Positions 41,911 through 55,085 are shown, numbered from the stretch's first letter. The stretch is 64,000 nucleotides of DNA from Charina bottae (GCA_023362775.1 JALMGJ010000003.1:75749355-75813354), one strand, 5' to 3'. Numbers and translations: made by a program. The notes: generated by a model not told the origin, from the sequence alone.

Positions 41911-42917
41911 CCAATCCATGAGCTGGATTTGCACAATATGCAAGGCCAAAATATGGTTGGCTACTTTGTCATTCAGCATATCCTGCAAACTGAAAAGTAT
42001 TTCACTGTGGTGATTAAATGGAAAGGGAAACAGGACACTTGTACCTTTAACAGCAAAATAAAAAGCTGCACTAAACTGCAACAGAATGTTGTAATATGTT
42101 CCTATTTACCAATTCTTCCCAATCAGACATGCCTTCCTCCAGAATACTCCATTCCATTCCTACCAACCTGCACTGCAACATTCCATAGCCAAAAAAGAGT
42201 CTGAGTATTTGTGGGTCTATTTCCCTTCTTCTGACTGTTGTGTCTCAAGATTATAGAACCAAAGCAGCAGCATCCCCATTTATAGTCATCATCATAGCAG
42301 GTTGAAGAAAAAAGTGAAATTCACTGCCTTATTTTACTGATCACAGTTGCTTTAAGCTGTTTCTTCCAGTAGCTGGAACTGCAAGTTGGCTGGTGGGAGG
42401 GGAGATGGTTTTAAAGTCAAACTGGACAAGTTTACCAGAAGCCCATATATCCTGTTTGGTTGTTAGGCCCCTGTTTTTATATTAGTTATCTGGAAGGAAA
42501 ACATACATAGCCAAATAGTAGAACTCCTACAGCAAGTATTTTTCCAGGAAGAAGCTACTGTAGTGATGGGATGTTTCATCTCTTGCATGTCTTTCTTGCC
42601 ATGCTTTTATTAAAGCACTGGATTTTTACCAGAATTTTACAGGCAAACCTTGCTGACATCTATTGCATTCTGTACAATTAATAAAAATATTGAAGCTCTC
42701 TCTTCCATTTTGTATCTATAGATTTTCCCTTTAAAGTGGAATTTTGCTCAGCTCTTACAACTAAATATTCAACTGTCTTCCATTGCATACAATATGTTTG
42801 GAAAAGACTCTGAAGTTGTACCATGCTAAAGTTCAGAGTCATAACATTAAATATAGAAAGGTAACCTTGGTTTTATGAATTACAGAATTATTAACCTGTG
42901 AGATATATTATCTTAAC
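41911..42917. other. No recognised feature
   Basis: AT-rich unique-looking sequence up to the truncated BovB. Confidence 0.4.
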
Positions 42918-43725
42918 AGTGGCACTTATTTCACATGCCAGTAAGGCAATGCTCAAGATCTTGCAAGGTAGACTCCAGCAATTCATGGAGCGAGAATTGC
43001 CAGAAGTACAAGCTGGGTTTAGAAAAGGGAGAGGAACTAGAGACCAAATTGCCAATATCCACTGGATAATGGAGAAAGCCAGGGAGTTTCAGAAAAACAT
43101 CTATTTCTGTTGTATTGACTATTCTAAAGCCTTTGACTGTGTGGATCATAACAAATTGTGGCAAGTTCTTGGTGGTATGGGGATACCAAGTCATCTTGCC
43201 TGCCTCCTGAGGAATCTGTATAATGACCAAGTAGCAACGGTAAGAACAGACCACGGAACAACGGACTGGTTTAAGATTGGGAAAGGAGTACGGCAGGGTT
43301 GTATATTCTCACCCTTCCTATTCAACCTGTACGCAGAACACATCATGCGACGTGCTGGGCTTGATGAATCCAAGGATGGAGTTAAAATCACTGGAAGAAA
43401 CATTAACAATCTCAGATATGCAGATGATACCACTTTGATGGCTGAAAGCGAGGAGGAGCTGAGGAGCCTTATGACAAAGGTGAAAGAAGAAAGTACAAAA
43501 GCTGGGTTGCAGTTAAACCTCCAAAAAACCAAGATTATGGCAACCAGCTTGATTGATAACTGGCAAATAGAGGGAGAAAACATGGAGGCAGTGACAGACT
43601 TTGTATTTCTAGGTGCAAAGATTACTGCAGACGCTGACTGCAGCCAGGAAATCAGAAGACGTCTACTTCTTGGGCGGAGAGCAATGACAATGATAAAACA
43701 GTTAAGAGCAGAGACATCACACTGA
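42918..43725 (+). pseudogene. BovB RT fragment, first frame
   Basis: Contains VALISHASKAMLKILQ, AGFRKGRGTRDQ, CIDYSKAFDCVDH, GVRQGCIFSPFLFNLY and the catalytic LRYADDTTLMAE. The frame is lost near 43690, where a 4-base deletion relative to the full-length copy (ATGACAATGATAAAAC versus ATGGCAAATCTTGATAAAAT) shifts it. The ATG at 42898 lies outside the element. Confidence 0.9.
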
Positions 43726-44183
43726 CAACAAAGATCCGCATAGTTAAAGCAATGGTACTCCCCGTAGTAACCTATGGCTGCGAGAGCTGGACCATAAGGA
43801 AGGCTGAGCGAAGGAAGATAGATGCTTTTGAACTGTGGTGTTGGAGGAAAATTCTGAGAGTGCCTTGGACTGCAAGAAGATCAAACCAGTCCATACTCCA
43901 GGAAATAAAGCCAGACTGCTCACTTGAGGGAATGATATTAAAGGCAAAACTGAAGTACTTTGGCCACATAATGAGAAGACAGGATACCCTGGAGAAGTTG
44001 CTGATGCTAGGGAAAGTGGAAGGCAAAAGGAAGAGGGGCCGACCAAGGGCAAGATGGATGGATGATATTCTGGAGGTGACAGACTCGACCATGGGGGAGC
44101 TGGGGATGGTGACGGCCGACAGGAAGCTCTGGCGTGGGCTGGTCCATGAAATCACAAAGAGTTGGAAGCGACTGAACGAATAA
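43726..44183 (+). pseudogene. BovB C-terminal fragment, second frame
   Basis: Reads VTYGCESWTIRKAERRK, FELWCWRKILRVPWTARRS, FGHIMRRQDTLEK and the terminal ITKSWKRLNE in the frame that follows the 43690 deletion. Confidence 0.9.
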
Positions 44184-44186
44184 ACA

Positions 44187-45234
44187 ACAACAACTTTATA
44201 GAGATAGAGAAGTTATGAGACATGGTCTCCTCCAGACCACTTTCAGATATGATACTTATATCAGTTTCTGTTTACATCAGTCTCTCTCATGCAACCTACA
44301 GTATATTGTGAAAGCTCTTTCACTTTCTCTTCTGCATTCTATCTTTCATTAATAATTTGCTTTGCATAAATTGCAATTAGCACAAAGGGGGCTCAAATGT
44401 TCTCCCTCAAACTATCACGCCTAAGGATATTTTCAGTGCCTCAATGGATTAGTTACTTGAAGCTAGATGTCTCCTGGCAAACCTTTGTTCAACCCTTAAA
44501 GAATCATGGCTTGCACTAATGTCAAGATTAATATTACAGTACTTAGATGCATCATGCTACTGATATTCTGTAAAATATCCATAACAAATGCAGTGAATAC
44601 ATACAAAGATATATCCATATAACAATGGAGGACATCTGCTTGTTAGAAGAGGTTCTTGGTCTAAAACAGCCGAACTGATAAAGATTGCAATCCTCTTACT
44701 AAACATTATGGAATTTACTTCTAAATGATCAAGTATAGACTTCTGCGGTAAAAGAACCTGGCTTTCATTTGATTGCCAAGAACAGAGGGAGATAAATGAA
44801 TGAGACTGCGCAAGAAGACTAAACGAGGGATCAAATTACAGGAGGTAGAAAGCCCAGAATCTAAAGAGATTGAATTGGCTAGAATTTAACAGAGTCAGAG
44901 GTGGGACCGTGGATTCCATTCAGGGCCCCATATTGTTCTCCCTATGAAACACTACAGTACTAATTTATCCAGCATTCTGTTAGTGCCCTACAAGTTGAGC
45001 ATTCTCTTACAGCATTTTTCTTGCAGTCACATGACTTGCAGAAACACAGCTGGCTGAGCGTTTCTTTTACTATCTGTTTTGCTAAAAAAACAAATCAATA
45101 GCATAATGAACGGAAAGGGACAAGAATCTAGTGTATATCTCAAAAACATACTGATGTTTTATAAACAAGCTAATTAATGGGAACACCTTTAGTTATCCTT
45201 AGTGTGAAATATTCATGCAGCCTTCTTGTCAACA
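44187..45234. other. No recognised feature
   Basis: AT-rich unique-looking sequence. Confidence 0.4.
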
Positions 45235-45362
45235 GAGATTGCTGTTCAGCTTCCTAGTCTAGCCAACAGCCCCAGTATGTCCTATTGGTTCCCCATCAAA
45301 GGATTAACCAGGTCCAATCATGTCTAGTTTCTGAGTACAGACTAAGCCGGCCTTAGTGTGTC
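45235..45362 (-). repeat. 5S rRNA-derived SINE fragment
   Basis: AGCCAACAGCCCCAGTATG, GATTAACCAGGTCCAATC and TAGTTTCTGAGTACAGAC follow the reverse complement of 5S rRNA in order, with scattered substitutions. Only the 5S-like part is clear. Confidence 0.65.
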
Positions 45363-45904
45363 TGGAATATAAATAAAGGATGTTGAATGATCAATATTTA
45401 ATTAAATAAAGAGACAAATTGTCCCTGTTTATTAGGTTACATGAGGAACCATTACAATTACGTGGAATTAAAAATATGCCATCCAGACTTTCTACCATCT
45501 ATGTGATCTAAAGATGGAATTGTCTCTGTAAGGCGGAAAAGCATTTTAGTCCTCTAGCCACTAATTAAATCTACTCAATTTGGCTTCTATTGCCTCAGTA
45601 TTCAGCCCCTACTACAATGTATATTTTGATTTACTCATAGAAAGATTACCAGATTATTTCTTCTATTTTCTGTTTTATGAGACATCTTCGGGTCCTGCTT
45701 AGAGAACATTCAGCTGCTAGAATTTGTATCTGTGAAGAGGGGATCCTCAGGTTCATTCTTTATTTACTGCTGATATTTTTTAGTATTAAATATTAATAGC
45801 TGGGAATTCTTATCCTGATGGTATGAAAACCTTTACCTGCTAATTTGTGCTGCTGTTATAGACACCAGAGCAGAAAGGGGTGAATTTTTCCTTGTAACTT
45901 TAAT
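45363..45904. other. No recognised feature
   Basis: AT-rich sequence preceding the LINE. Confidence 0.4.
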
Positions 45905-47145
45905 CTCAGCAACCTTGGTGATAGGGGAGGAGAGATCCGACCCTCAACCCCTCTTGTGTGGGGTGCCTCAGGGTTCGGTTCTCTCTCCTCTCCTATTCAA
46001 CATCTACATGAAACCACTGGGTGAGATCATCCGTCACCATGGGATGAGGTATCATAAATATGCTGATGATACTCAATTATATATCTCCATCCCGGGTGTG
46101 GTAAGTGATGAGGTGTCTGCCCTGTCTCAATGCCTGGGGGCTGTGGGGGTCTGGATGGGGAACAACAGGCTTCAGATTAACCCTGGCAAGACGGAATGGC
46201 TGTGGGTTGATGGCCCCTTTGCATCCAGGAAGTTGTCATCTTTAGTTCTGGATGGGGTGGCACTGCCCCATTCAGATCCAGTGCAGAATCTGGGGGTCCT
46301 CCTGGACTCACGACTCCTGCTCGATGAGCAGGTGGCAGTCGTGGCCAGAAGGGCCTTCGCGCAACTTCAGGTTGTGCGCCAGCTATGCCCTTTCCTGGAT
46401 CGAGAGGCCCTCCGAACAGTCACTCATGCCCTTGTCATCTCCCATGTAGACTATTGCAATGCGCTCTACATGGGGCTACCCTTGAAGAGTATCCGGAAGC
46501 TTCAGCTGGTCCAGAATGCAGCCGCGCGGGCAGTTATTGGTGCCTCAAGATTGGCACATGTGACACCACTGCTGCGTGAGTTGCACTGGGTACCAGTTTG
46601 CTTCCGGGTCCAATTCAAGGTGTTGGTTATCACCCTTAAAGTCCTACATGGCATGGGGCCAGGCTACCTGAGGGACTGTCTCATCTCCGTAACATCGACC
46701 CGTCCCACCCGGTCATGCAGAGAGGGCATGCTACAGACTCCGTCGGCAAGGGAATTTGACGGGGTCCAGGAGGCGGGCCTTCTCTGCAGTGGCACCCGCC
46801 CTTTGGAACATTCTGCCCCCAGAGGTGAGGCAGGTCCCTTCGCTCCTGGCCTTCCGGAAGAATTTAAAGACCTGGCTCTGCCACCTTGCCTTGGATGGGA
46901 AGGGCAATAGTCCTTCCTGGGGGTGGCTGGTGTTGTAGTGCCCTCCCTATTGAATGAGATCTTATCGTCACTTGGATTTTATATTTATTTATTCTCTATT
47001 TATATTGGTCGTTGATTGTAATTTTACGTTTTTATGTTTTTAATTGTTGATTTTATTGTAAACCACCCAGAGTCCCCCTTTTGGGGGAGATGGGCAGTGA
47101 TAGAAATGTGAATAAACAAACAAACAAACAAACAAACAAACAAAC
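45905..47145 (+). mobile_element. L2/CR1-superfamily LINE, 5'-truncated
   Basis: It contains the second half of the RT, the C-terminal domain, the 3' UTR with ACCACCCAGAGTCCCCC and GGGGGAGATGGGC, and a terminal (AAAC)n run (47113-47143). Tails of the same family are at 7072, 7564, 9989 and 55725. It is GC-richer than its surroundings, as is usual for this family in AT-rich DNA. Confidence 0.9.
45915..46938 (+). pseudogene. L2/CR1 LINE ORF2 fragment with one frameshift
   Basis: The first frame (to 46910) has RT motifs GVPQGSVLSPLLFNIY (about residues 16-31) and the catalytic YADDTQLYIS (about 49), LQINPGKTEWL, then VDYCNALYMGLP, KLQLVQNAAARAVIG and LRELHWVPVCFRVQFKVL. Homology then passes near 46750 to another frame with RRRAFSAVAPALWNILP and LLAFRKNLKTWL, ending at 46938. 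The first half of ORF2 including the endonuclease is absent. Confidence 0.9.
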
Positions 47146-47543
47146 CTTCTATATAACTTTAGAGAGCACAATCTAGGACCTTGAGGCCACATGCAGCTAC
47201 CCAAAGCCATGGAACCCCCAGCTCTTTCAGAAGTGGTCACATTTTAGGGTGCGCATTTTAAACAAATAGCAGGAGAACATCATTAAATACACAGACAGTA
47301 GGGCCATACAGGTCTTTGGATTTAGTTTGGAAGAGTGTATAGGGGTGTGAATACAGCTCATCAGCAGATGTAGCTGCTCTAATGAGTCACACACTGGGGC
47401 TGCTCTTTCAAATCACATCCAAAGCATTGCACAGCACAAATGGACACTAATTATATTAACTATATATTTTATATTAATAAAATTCAAAATTAACTGACAT
47501 TGCATTTTTATTCTGGCCTACTGCCCATTTTTTGTTCTGATAT
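47146..47543. other. No recognised feature
   Basis: Unrecognised AT-rich sequence. Confidence 0.4.
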
Positions 47544-47790
47544 CTTGGTTAAGGTGCTGGGCTAGAAACCAGGAGACTGAGAGTTCTAGTCCCGCCTTTG
47601 GCATGAAAGCCGGCTGGGTGACCTTGGGCCAGTCACTCTCTCTCAGCCCAACTCACCTCACAGGGTTGTTGTGGGGAAAAGAGGAGGAGGAAGGAGTATT
47701 AGGTATGTTCGTCACCTTGAGTTATTCATAAAAATAATAAAGGTGGGATAAAATAAATAAATAAACAAACAAACAAATAAATAAGAGTGA
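47544..47790 (+). repeat. tRNA-derived SINE (family 1), head slightly truncated
   Basis: Starts at GGTTAAGGTGCTGGG, then B box AGTTCTAGTCCCGCC, body GAAAGCCGGCTGGGTGACC, and an (AAAT)/(AAAC) tail at 47752-47782. Confidence 0.85.
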
Positions 47791-50091
47791 AACACTCCAG
47801 CAAGCCATTCAAAAATAAAAAAGGGCTCACCTAAAAAGTTTACATACTCCTGTTGTGACCTGAGAATTCCACCCCATCCCCAGCACTATTCTCCTTTAAT
47901 TAGCCTGCAAGTCCCACTTACCTACATAGTAATCTGGAGTCTTAAAACTACACGGCAAGCTCAATACTGTATATTCCTATATACAACCATATTCTTCTTC
48001 TCCTCTCTCTCAATATTTTTTTTTGTAAATCTGTAGCCTACAAAGGAATTCTACATAATTCCAAAGCTTGTTCGGTGAGCTTTGTGAACACTGGTTGATC
48101 CTCCGAGGTATTACACAGCTGTCCCTATGGTTCCTTTTCTTTAACAAATAAAATAAATCAGCACACCGCACCAGTGGCTCTTTCAGATGTACTCAGAAAT
48201 CAGAGAGAAGCAAATCTGAGCAGGTACCATATAGGAAGGACCAGTGTTTGAGAAGAAAGGTTCCTCAATCCTTATTAGCAATGCTGACCATTTAAAAAGC
48301 CTGGCCTTCAAAGGCTCCTGGGCCCCCAGTGCAGCTGCCCTGATCATTAAGGGATACAATTGGTGGTAAGATGGAACAGTGAAAACAGGACTGCACATTC
48401 CATAGGGGTTTTGTTCCAATTCAGACTGGGCTAAAGGCAAACAGGATTTTGCTCATTACTTTCCCAGCAGAAGAAAACATTTTGGTTTGCAATAAAGAAG
48501 CTGGTTAAATGGGTTCTTTATCCCCCTCCATCCCGGTTCCTATTATTGCTAGTTAATTATGCACTGGCCATCCAAGTCCCACTCATTCACCACTACAAGC
48601 AGTACAATCAGAAAAGCAGGTGTGTGGTATGACCTTTGCAGTTGGCAATGGCTCTCAGAAAGACAGCGTCTGCCGAAGGAGCTCCGACGGCCTTTCTAGG
48701 GCACTCTTGTTAGAAGGAAATCTCAGATATCCTACACAGAAGTATGATGACTATTAACTTGTTATGGCATGAAGCAGCTAAACATTATGGCTCTCGTGGC
48801 TGTGTTCATTCAACAAATATAGTAACATACCAGACAATAAGTTGAGTAGGTTATGAATATGTTAACCATGGATAAGTATGTTGTGTAGACAGAGCCATGG
48901 TGATGTTTTCTGTGCAGTGCAGAGATAAACATTATCACCTGCTTACTCCTGGATTTCAAAGGCACAGCTACAAAAACTGATAGGTAATCTTATACTATGC
49001 CAACTTTCCCAGGTTTTGCACATTATACTCCCAAATAAATATCTCACCTAATATGGCCACTTCAAAACCTATGAAGAAGAGCCTGTAATTGCTGGCTAGC
49101 TGTTCTCTCCACGCTTCGTTAGCTATTGTACCAGCTCTTTTAAGGCATTCCATTTTGCTTAAAACATTTATTATGAGAGTCTACTAGATAAGGGAGGGTT
49201 TGGAACCTATATTTGAAAGGCAGTGCTTTTTTCTTTCTTTCTTTCTTTGGAAACATCTCACATGCATTAAGCTGCACCTTGCACCTTTTAAGTAGTCTTC
49301 CTTTCATCTCTGAATGGAGAGAAGCAGCTCAGAAAAAGGAAAGAAATGATCTCTAGTCTTCTGTACATTCTCTTGCTGCGTGGTCTGTCATATTCATCCA
49401 AAATAAATGTGGATGGTTTCTTTTTAAGAGAAGAAGGAAAAGTTCAGGAATCTGTATTTCACATAGCTCTGCTGGAGGTGCCCAAGAGAGTGGATTATTC
49501 CTTTGTGTAACCCATGGCTTTTAGCCCTACATGAATTATGAAAACCAATCACATAGGAATAAAAAGCCATAGACCACAGCAGAGGACTTAAGAAGGATAA
49601 GCTGAAAGTCTCTAGAAAATAGAAAAGGAATGGAAATAAAGCTTCCAAACTGGGGCCACCTTGACCAGATCTCCAATGTGCCACAGAGGTTTCCCTGGAA
49701 ATTTTCTCTCGGCTGGTCATGTCCTTAGTAATTCATCCACTTTGATTGTTTCCAGCACAGCCTGGGCTCATCTCTAATGAAATTTGCTTCGCCTGTTTGT
49801 GCTCAGCCTGGGAAATAAGCTTTTAGTGGCCCCATCCTGTTTCCTACAGGAAGGCAGGTCTTAGAACGAAGACTGATAAATGCCATACAGTTCACAATTC
49901 TGTTACTTTGCACTGATTGTCTGAGCAAATGGAGTCATATACTGCATAATCCACAGGCCATGCAAAAGCATCTAGTCCTTCTTGGCTTAAATTAAAGGAC
50001 TCAGCATAACAGGCTGGCAGCAAGACATTGGGCAAAATGTAATTTTGAGAACTTCCAAAAATAAAGATGCATTTCCTGCTCTCCTGAAAAC
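47791..50091. other. No recognised gene
   Basis: Contains a short (CTTT)n at 49229-49250. No frame carries a recognisable domain. Confidence 0.4.
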
Positions 50092-50175
50092 CATCTGAGA
50101 CTTGTCTATGAAGGTTCTCAGTCATCCAGGTGGAACTGTCTGTAGCTTGAATCATGTCAACTGGATTTCTATTTT

Positions 50176-50225
50176 CTCAGTGGAAACGTTTCGCTCCTTA
50201 TCCAAGAAGCTTCTTCAGTCTGAGC
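50176..50225 (-). ncRNA. Hammerhead ribozyme motif (copy C, left arm)
   Basis: Minus strand CTGAAGA, stem II GCTTCTT-GGAT-AAGGAGC (one C-to-T change kept as a G-U pair), GAAAC, GTT, with CTCAG/CTGAG stem I. Confidence 0.68.
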
Positions 50226-50402
50226 AAAGTTTGTAAGGGAATCCTTAAATATGTTTCTAGGGTAGCTGTGGGACCTTGCACCTGGGGCTAGGTCATGGTT
50301 ATATTGAGATGTTTATTTCTAAGTCCCTTTATCATCCGAAGGAGGATCGTTAAGATTACCTTGCAACAACAGCAATATTTAAGGATTCCCTTACTAACTT
50401 TG

Positions 50403-50451
50403 CTCAGACTGAAGAAGCTCCTTGGATAAGGAGCGAAACGTTTCCACTGAG
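50403..50451 (+). ncRNA. Hammerhead ribozyme motif (copy C, right arm)
   Basis: CTCAG (50403-50407), CTGAAGA, GCTCCTT-GGAT-AAGGAGC, GAAAC, GTT and CTGAG (50447-50451): the same as copy B's right arm. Confidence 0.75.
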
Positions 50452-50501
50452 AAAATAGAAATCCAGTTGACATGATTCAAGCTACAGACATCTGAGACTT
50501 G

Positions 50502-53500
50502 ACCAAGATTATGCTGTGCAAACTTCCAGGGCAGAACCCTGAAATCCTATTTCCTTGTCAGATTCTAGTTGGAATCCACTGCAGTCAGCCCTGTTAAAAA
50601 GTTTTATTTCAAAGCACAATGTGTACTACAGATTTAAAAGTTTCTGTCTGAAGCATCTGCAGATAGAAAAGTACATCATTTATTGAACACAACAATTTCA
50701 GAACTCGTAAACATTGCTTGAAAACTCTCGTCACAAAATGAAAACACATGATCAAGAAGCTGAAAAAGCTATATACGGAGAATCTGGAAAAGCCAAATAC
50801 TGAAATACTGCATGACAAATTGCCAAAAGCCAGGCAGGTAGCGCTACAGGTATTAGGTGCTAGGACCCAATTCAATTTGAAAATTTACAAGGTCCCAATT
50901 GATCTACATTTGCACTACATGGTGAGGCAAACATGACCTAGGGCATTTTCAAACATGTAGCGATCACGCCCCAAGGAATAGATTTTCTTTTGCCCAATGC
51001 TCTGGCCATGCATACTGAGGCATAGCTGAAAGCACTCGTCTGGCAATTTCCTGCACGAAGCTGAAAGATAATTGCCATTTGCCAAAGAGAAGCCATTTGA
51101 TTCTCTTTCCATAGTGTATTATTTTCCAGTCCTTCCTGAGAAGCATGGATTTGAAACATCCCTTGGCACTGTGCATCATGCCCATTTAAAAAGTTTTGAA
51201 TACCACACATACACAATTAAGAACTGTTTCCACAAATACGTTACGGTACCTTTTCTTCTGATGTGTGTCATCTGTGAATGTAAGGCAAGACAGAAAGGAG
51301 AAAAAAAAAACTTAACTGTACATTTCTGGTCAATGTAGGTTTTCATTCCGTTCACAAATGCACGAAATGTGAGACCTGATTAAAGCGTCACTCATGAAAA
51401 TAGTCTGAAATGAATGAATGCTGGCATGCAGAGCTCTAAAAGGTGTGCAAAACAAAACTTTTTTTGTAGCTCCCATACAAAAGGGATAAAGAGAGTTGTA
51501 TTGAGTGTACAGTTTTCAGGTGGATGGTCTCTCTTCTCAGCTGCCTTTTCAAAGCAGCTTCTCAGTGCTTAAGGAGGGGGAGCTACAAAAAGAAATAAGG
51601 GCTTTTGGAATAAGGAAAATGCTTTAATTAGAGAAGAACAAAATCTCCCCAGTGCTCCTTCCTACAGATGGGAACACTTCCTGCTCTTTAATGAATGTGT
51701 CTGCACCTTGTGCTCAAGATGGAATTTGTGGACTAAATCTGCAGAGCGCCAGTGAAAATCAATGAATTTACATCAGTTTGCCCAGCTGAAGAGTTGGCTC
51801 TGCGCCTTTCCTTTTCTCTCTCGGCAAACATTGCTCTGACTCATGCTTGCTCAACAACAGTGTTTATTTACTAACTTATCAAGACAGGAGGAGGACAGAT
51901 GATATAGGAGGCATCTCCCCCATATTCAACACTTTTTGGAAGAGCTTTTTGAAAATTCTGTATTAAAAGAACCCCAGAAACATTTGTTTTTCATGCAGTG
52001 AAAGCAGCATCCTGGAATATGGAAGCAGAGGCTTGACTTGGGCCTATATGACTACCAGCCTAACGTGTGCTTTCTAGAAATCTAAGTCATTATCCCCTTC
52101 CAAAAGAAAAGGAATTTATATCTTGAAAAGCACAGAATCCAAATTAGACATCTGCATGTCTAATAACTGGATTTTTTCCTCCTTCCCCACTGAGCAGTTA
52201 CCACTAGCAAGCCTGTGGGAAGAAAGGAAGTTTGCTTTTGAGCAGTATTTATTGTATGTTTGTTCATATATATTATTTATATAGTTTATCAACCACGTTG
52301 GGAGGGTTGTCATCTTGAAAGGCAGGCATAAATAATTGTAATAAATAAATAAATAAATAAATAAATACATGTTCAATTAGGAAGAGGTACAATAAACAAT
52401 CTGCAAAATCTAACCAAGTTCATATGAACCATTCTATCATCCACACAAACCCAGAGATACAGAAGAGCCCAGTGGTCAGAGATAATGAGAGCTATCATCC
52501 AATAACTTCTGAAGAGCCATGTGTCCCCAGTCCCTTCAACAGATGAATTTACAGAGATTTGCAGCCATAAAGCTCGGTCATACATGAACTTTGGTCAGTC
52601 ACCATCTCTGTCTATTGTGCTGTAATGATGAGTTTGCACAGTATGCTTAAGTTGGACAGTGAATCATTCCAATTTCTGGGTTCATACAATATTTTGAATC
52701 ATAAACTAAATTGGCAGAAATTGTTGCTAAACTTTCCCCTCTAAAAGCCCTAACCAATGTTAAAACTAACCAAGCTTTGCACATTGCTAGAGCTTTAATT
52801 TATCAGAGTAAGTGTCCTGTGCAACTGCCTTCAGCTCCTACACGGAAGTGTGCTAATGAATAAATGAACATACAGAGTTTTTAGAGTATTTCACTAGCTT
52901 GGGCTATAGTGCAAAAAATTGCTTAATATTCCATGAGTATTGCAGGACAAAACATTTTTTTTGTTTTAAAACTTTGATCAGTTGTTTGCTTGCATTAGCA
53001 GATGATATTGTTTGGTTGTGCTTACCATTAGAAGCATTGTTAGGGATGCTCCCTGTGTTTCAGCATGAGCTCTCATGGTCATACATTCCTTGTGGATATT
53101 ATATTCTTAAAAGCCTCTGAAGAGTCAGTTACGCATTGTGCATCCATAAATTTTCAAAATATTCCTCTCCTCATAATTCTGAGAGTGCTGTGTTCTAGGG
53201 CTGCACTCAGATTCAACATGAAACCCAAATCTCAGTAGAATGGGATTATTCAGGATGGCTTTGAACTCCCTCAAAAGAAAACCAGGGTATGCCTCCTCTT
53301 CTGTGCAAAACTTTCCACAGAACGCTAGTGCTGAGCTGATACATAGTTTGGGGACTCATCAGGCTAGAAAGGGCAGGGCACCTTACAATATACATAAAGG
53401 GGTGGGTGGGTGGAGGTTTCTTTTGGTTCTTGCTCATTTAGTAGCTTGGTGGAAAACAAGACCATTAGATTAACAGATTGATAGATTTGTCCTCAAATCA

Positions 53501-54872
53501 GAATGGCCCTTGTAATGAATTGGGCCAATTGTAGCCTTTGGGCTATGGCAAATTGTGGAGGGTGGACAGAAAGATTTGTGTACATTCATTGCCATTGCAG
53601 TTAGGAGTCAGCCAGACATCATGTTTCATGATGACATTGTGCAAATGATGCAAAATTATATACAGTAATCCGACATTTGCAGGATGTCATGACATACATG
53701 CCATTACATTCTCCTTTTTCCCACACCCACCATAAAGATACCCATGCTTGCAGCCATGCTTCGCTATCATCCAAGATCTCTAGTGCAGATGTATGTGTGT
53801 GTGTTGTTGTTTTTGCAAACAACCACCTGATTTTATTTTTTCATCATTTTCATTCTCACAGTCGATTAATTGATTCTTCTTCAGTTGAGTTTGTTTATCC
53901 AATTTTCATTTCTTCTCTTTTGATTCCATTCCTTTTTTGCTTCCTTTCCTAATCTTCTGTTTTGTTTAAATATAATAGGGTTTGTGTGTTGTTTTTAACT
54001 TTAGGTTTCCTCCCTTGTTCATTTATCCCTCCTGCAAATAATTCATTACTTATTATGACCTTCTTTTTTAAACTGTGTAAATAATTAAAAGTATTGTCAT
54101 GTGTATGCTTCTATCTTCTTGCCTTTTGTCCTTGGAAGCGGTATTCCCCTCATCCCCTAGAAACTGAGTGAGCAGTTTCTATGGGCAAAAGTCCATGTGA
54201 CTTGAAACCCACTCCGGATTGATGTCTATAAATGTAGCATGCTTCATCCCATTATAATAGCCTAGCTTCCTTGTAAGTTTTATTCTGTTCTGGTGGAAAG
54301 CAAAACGTTTCAGGCCATTAATTACCAGATTATAAAGGAGTATAAAGATGAAAATCCTTGCGCTGGTTTCTATGAGCATGAGAGGGTTTCATCCCCACAT
54401 AATTATCTAATTTTCTGCCAAATTTGTCCCATTATGCTGCAAGTTATTTTGATAAGTCAGAAAAATGTTTTGTAAGTAGTCCATAGCAATCCTCTTCCAT
54501 TCTGTTGCCAAGAAAACAACATGGGGATGTTTATACAGTCACCAGAAATCAAGCTTAATTCAAAGGAGTCTTGATAAAAACCAAACATGTTTATGTTGTG
54601 TGTTACATGTTTTCATTGTTCCTCCACTAGATGATGGAAAGGCAGAGTTCCATTAGCATAAATAATGCTCCAGTATTGAATAAGTTGTGACAAACTACAG
54701 TCCCCAAAGCAACATAAAGACAGGTTGAGCTATTTTCCAAGCCAAGGATTCAGCCACAAAGCGGGATTAAAAACCCCAACATTACATACTTCCTTCCTTT
54801 TTGTTGCAACTATTGTCTGTGTTTACAAAGATCTGAAAGGTACATATTTTGCTGTTTTTCCATGGGTAATGT
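50502..54872. other. No recognised gene; possible conserved blocks
   Basis: Complex, repeat-free stretches at about 50590-50760, 51040-51240 and 51600-51830 look single-copy (for example GAAAGATAATTGCCATTTGCC and CCTTTAATGAATG-type AT cores). An (AAAT)n run is at 52338-52366. Open frames have no recognisable domain. Confidence 0.3.
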
Positions 54873-55085
54873 CGCAGAGTAAGGCTTAAGGTGTTGAGGA
54901 GGAAGAGCCAGGTACAAATTCCCAGGTGATCACAAAACTCACTGTGGGACTTTGGGGAAGTGCCTGTCCTTCAGTTCAACCTGCCTCACAGGGTTTTTGT
55001 TAAAATTAGGGAGACTTTGCTGCACTCCATCTTGACCTCTCCAAGAAAAGGTGGAATATAAATTCAGTAAATAAGTAAAATACCT
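54873..55085 (+). repeat. Possible old tRNA-derived SINE
   Basis: AAATTCCCAGGTGATC, CACTGTGGGACTTTGGGG and AACCTGCCTCACAGGG follow the order of family 1 with heavy divergence, ending in GTGGAATATAAATTCAG. Confidence 0.45.

Larger units (their letters stand above)
42918..44186 (+). mobile_element. BovB LINE, 5'-truncated second copy
   Basis: From ACAGTGGCACTTATTTCAC onward it follows the 14751 copy closely, by eye well above 90 percent identity, down to the GAATAAACAACAAC end. The break corresponds to position 16691 of the first copy. I see no clear TSD. The endonuclease and first third of the RT are absent. Confidence 0.93.
50105..50488 (-). mobile_element. Penelope-like foldback, family 2, copy C (384 bp)
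   Basis: Inverted arms begin at about 50140 (CTGTAGCTTGAATCATG) and end at 50488. The 35-bp single-copy extension is at the left (50105-50139), matching copy B's extension in reverse. An exact 13-bp TSD CATCTGAGACTTG flanks it (50092-50104 and 50489-50501). The centre (about 50301-50370) is not palindromic and includes ATCATCCGAAGGAGGATCG, sequence lost from copy B; on the minus strand it could be the end of the parent element's unique region. Confidence 0.85.
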
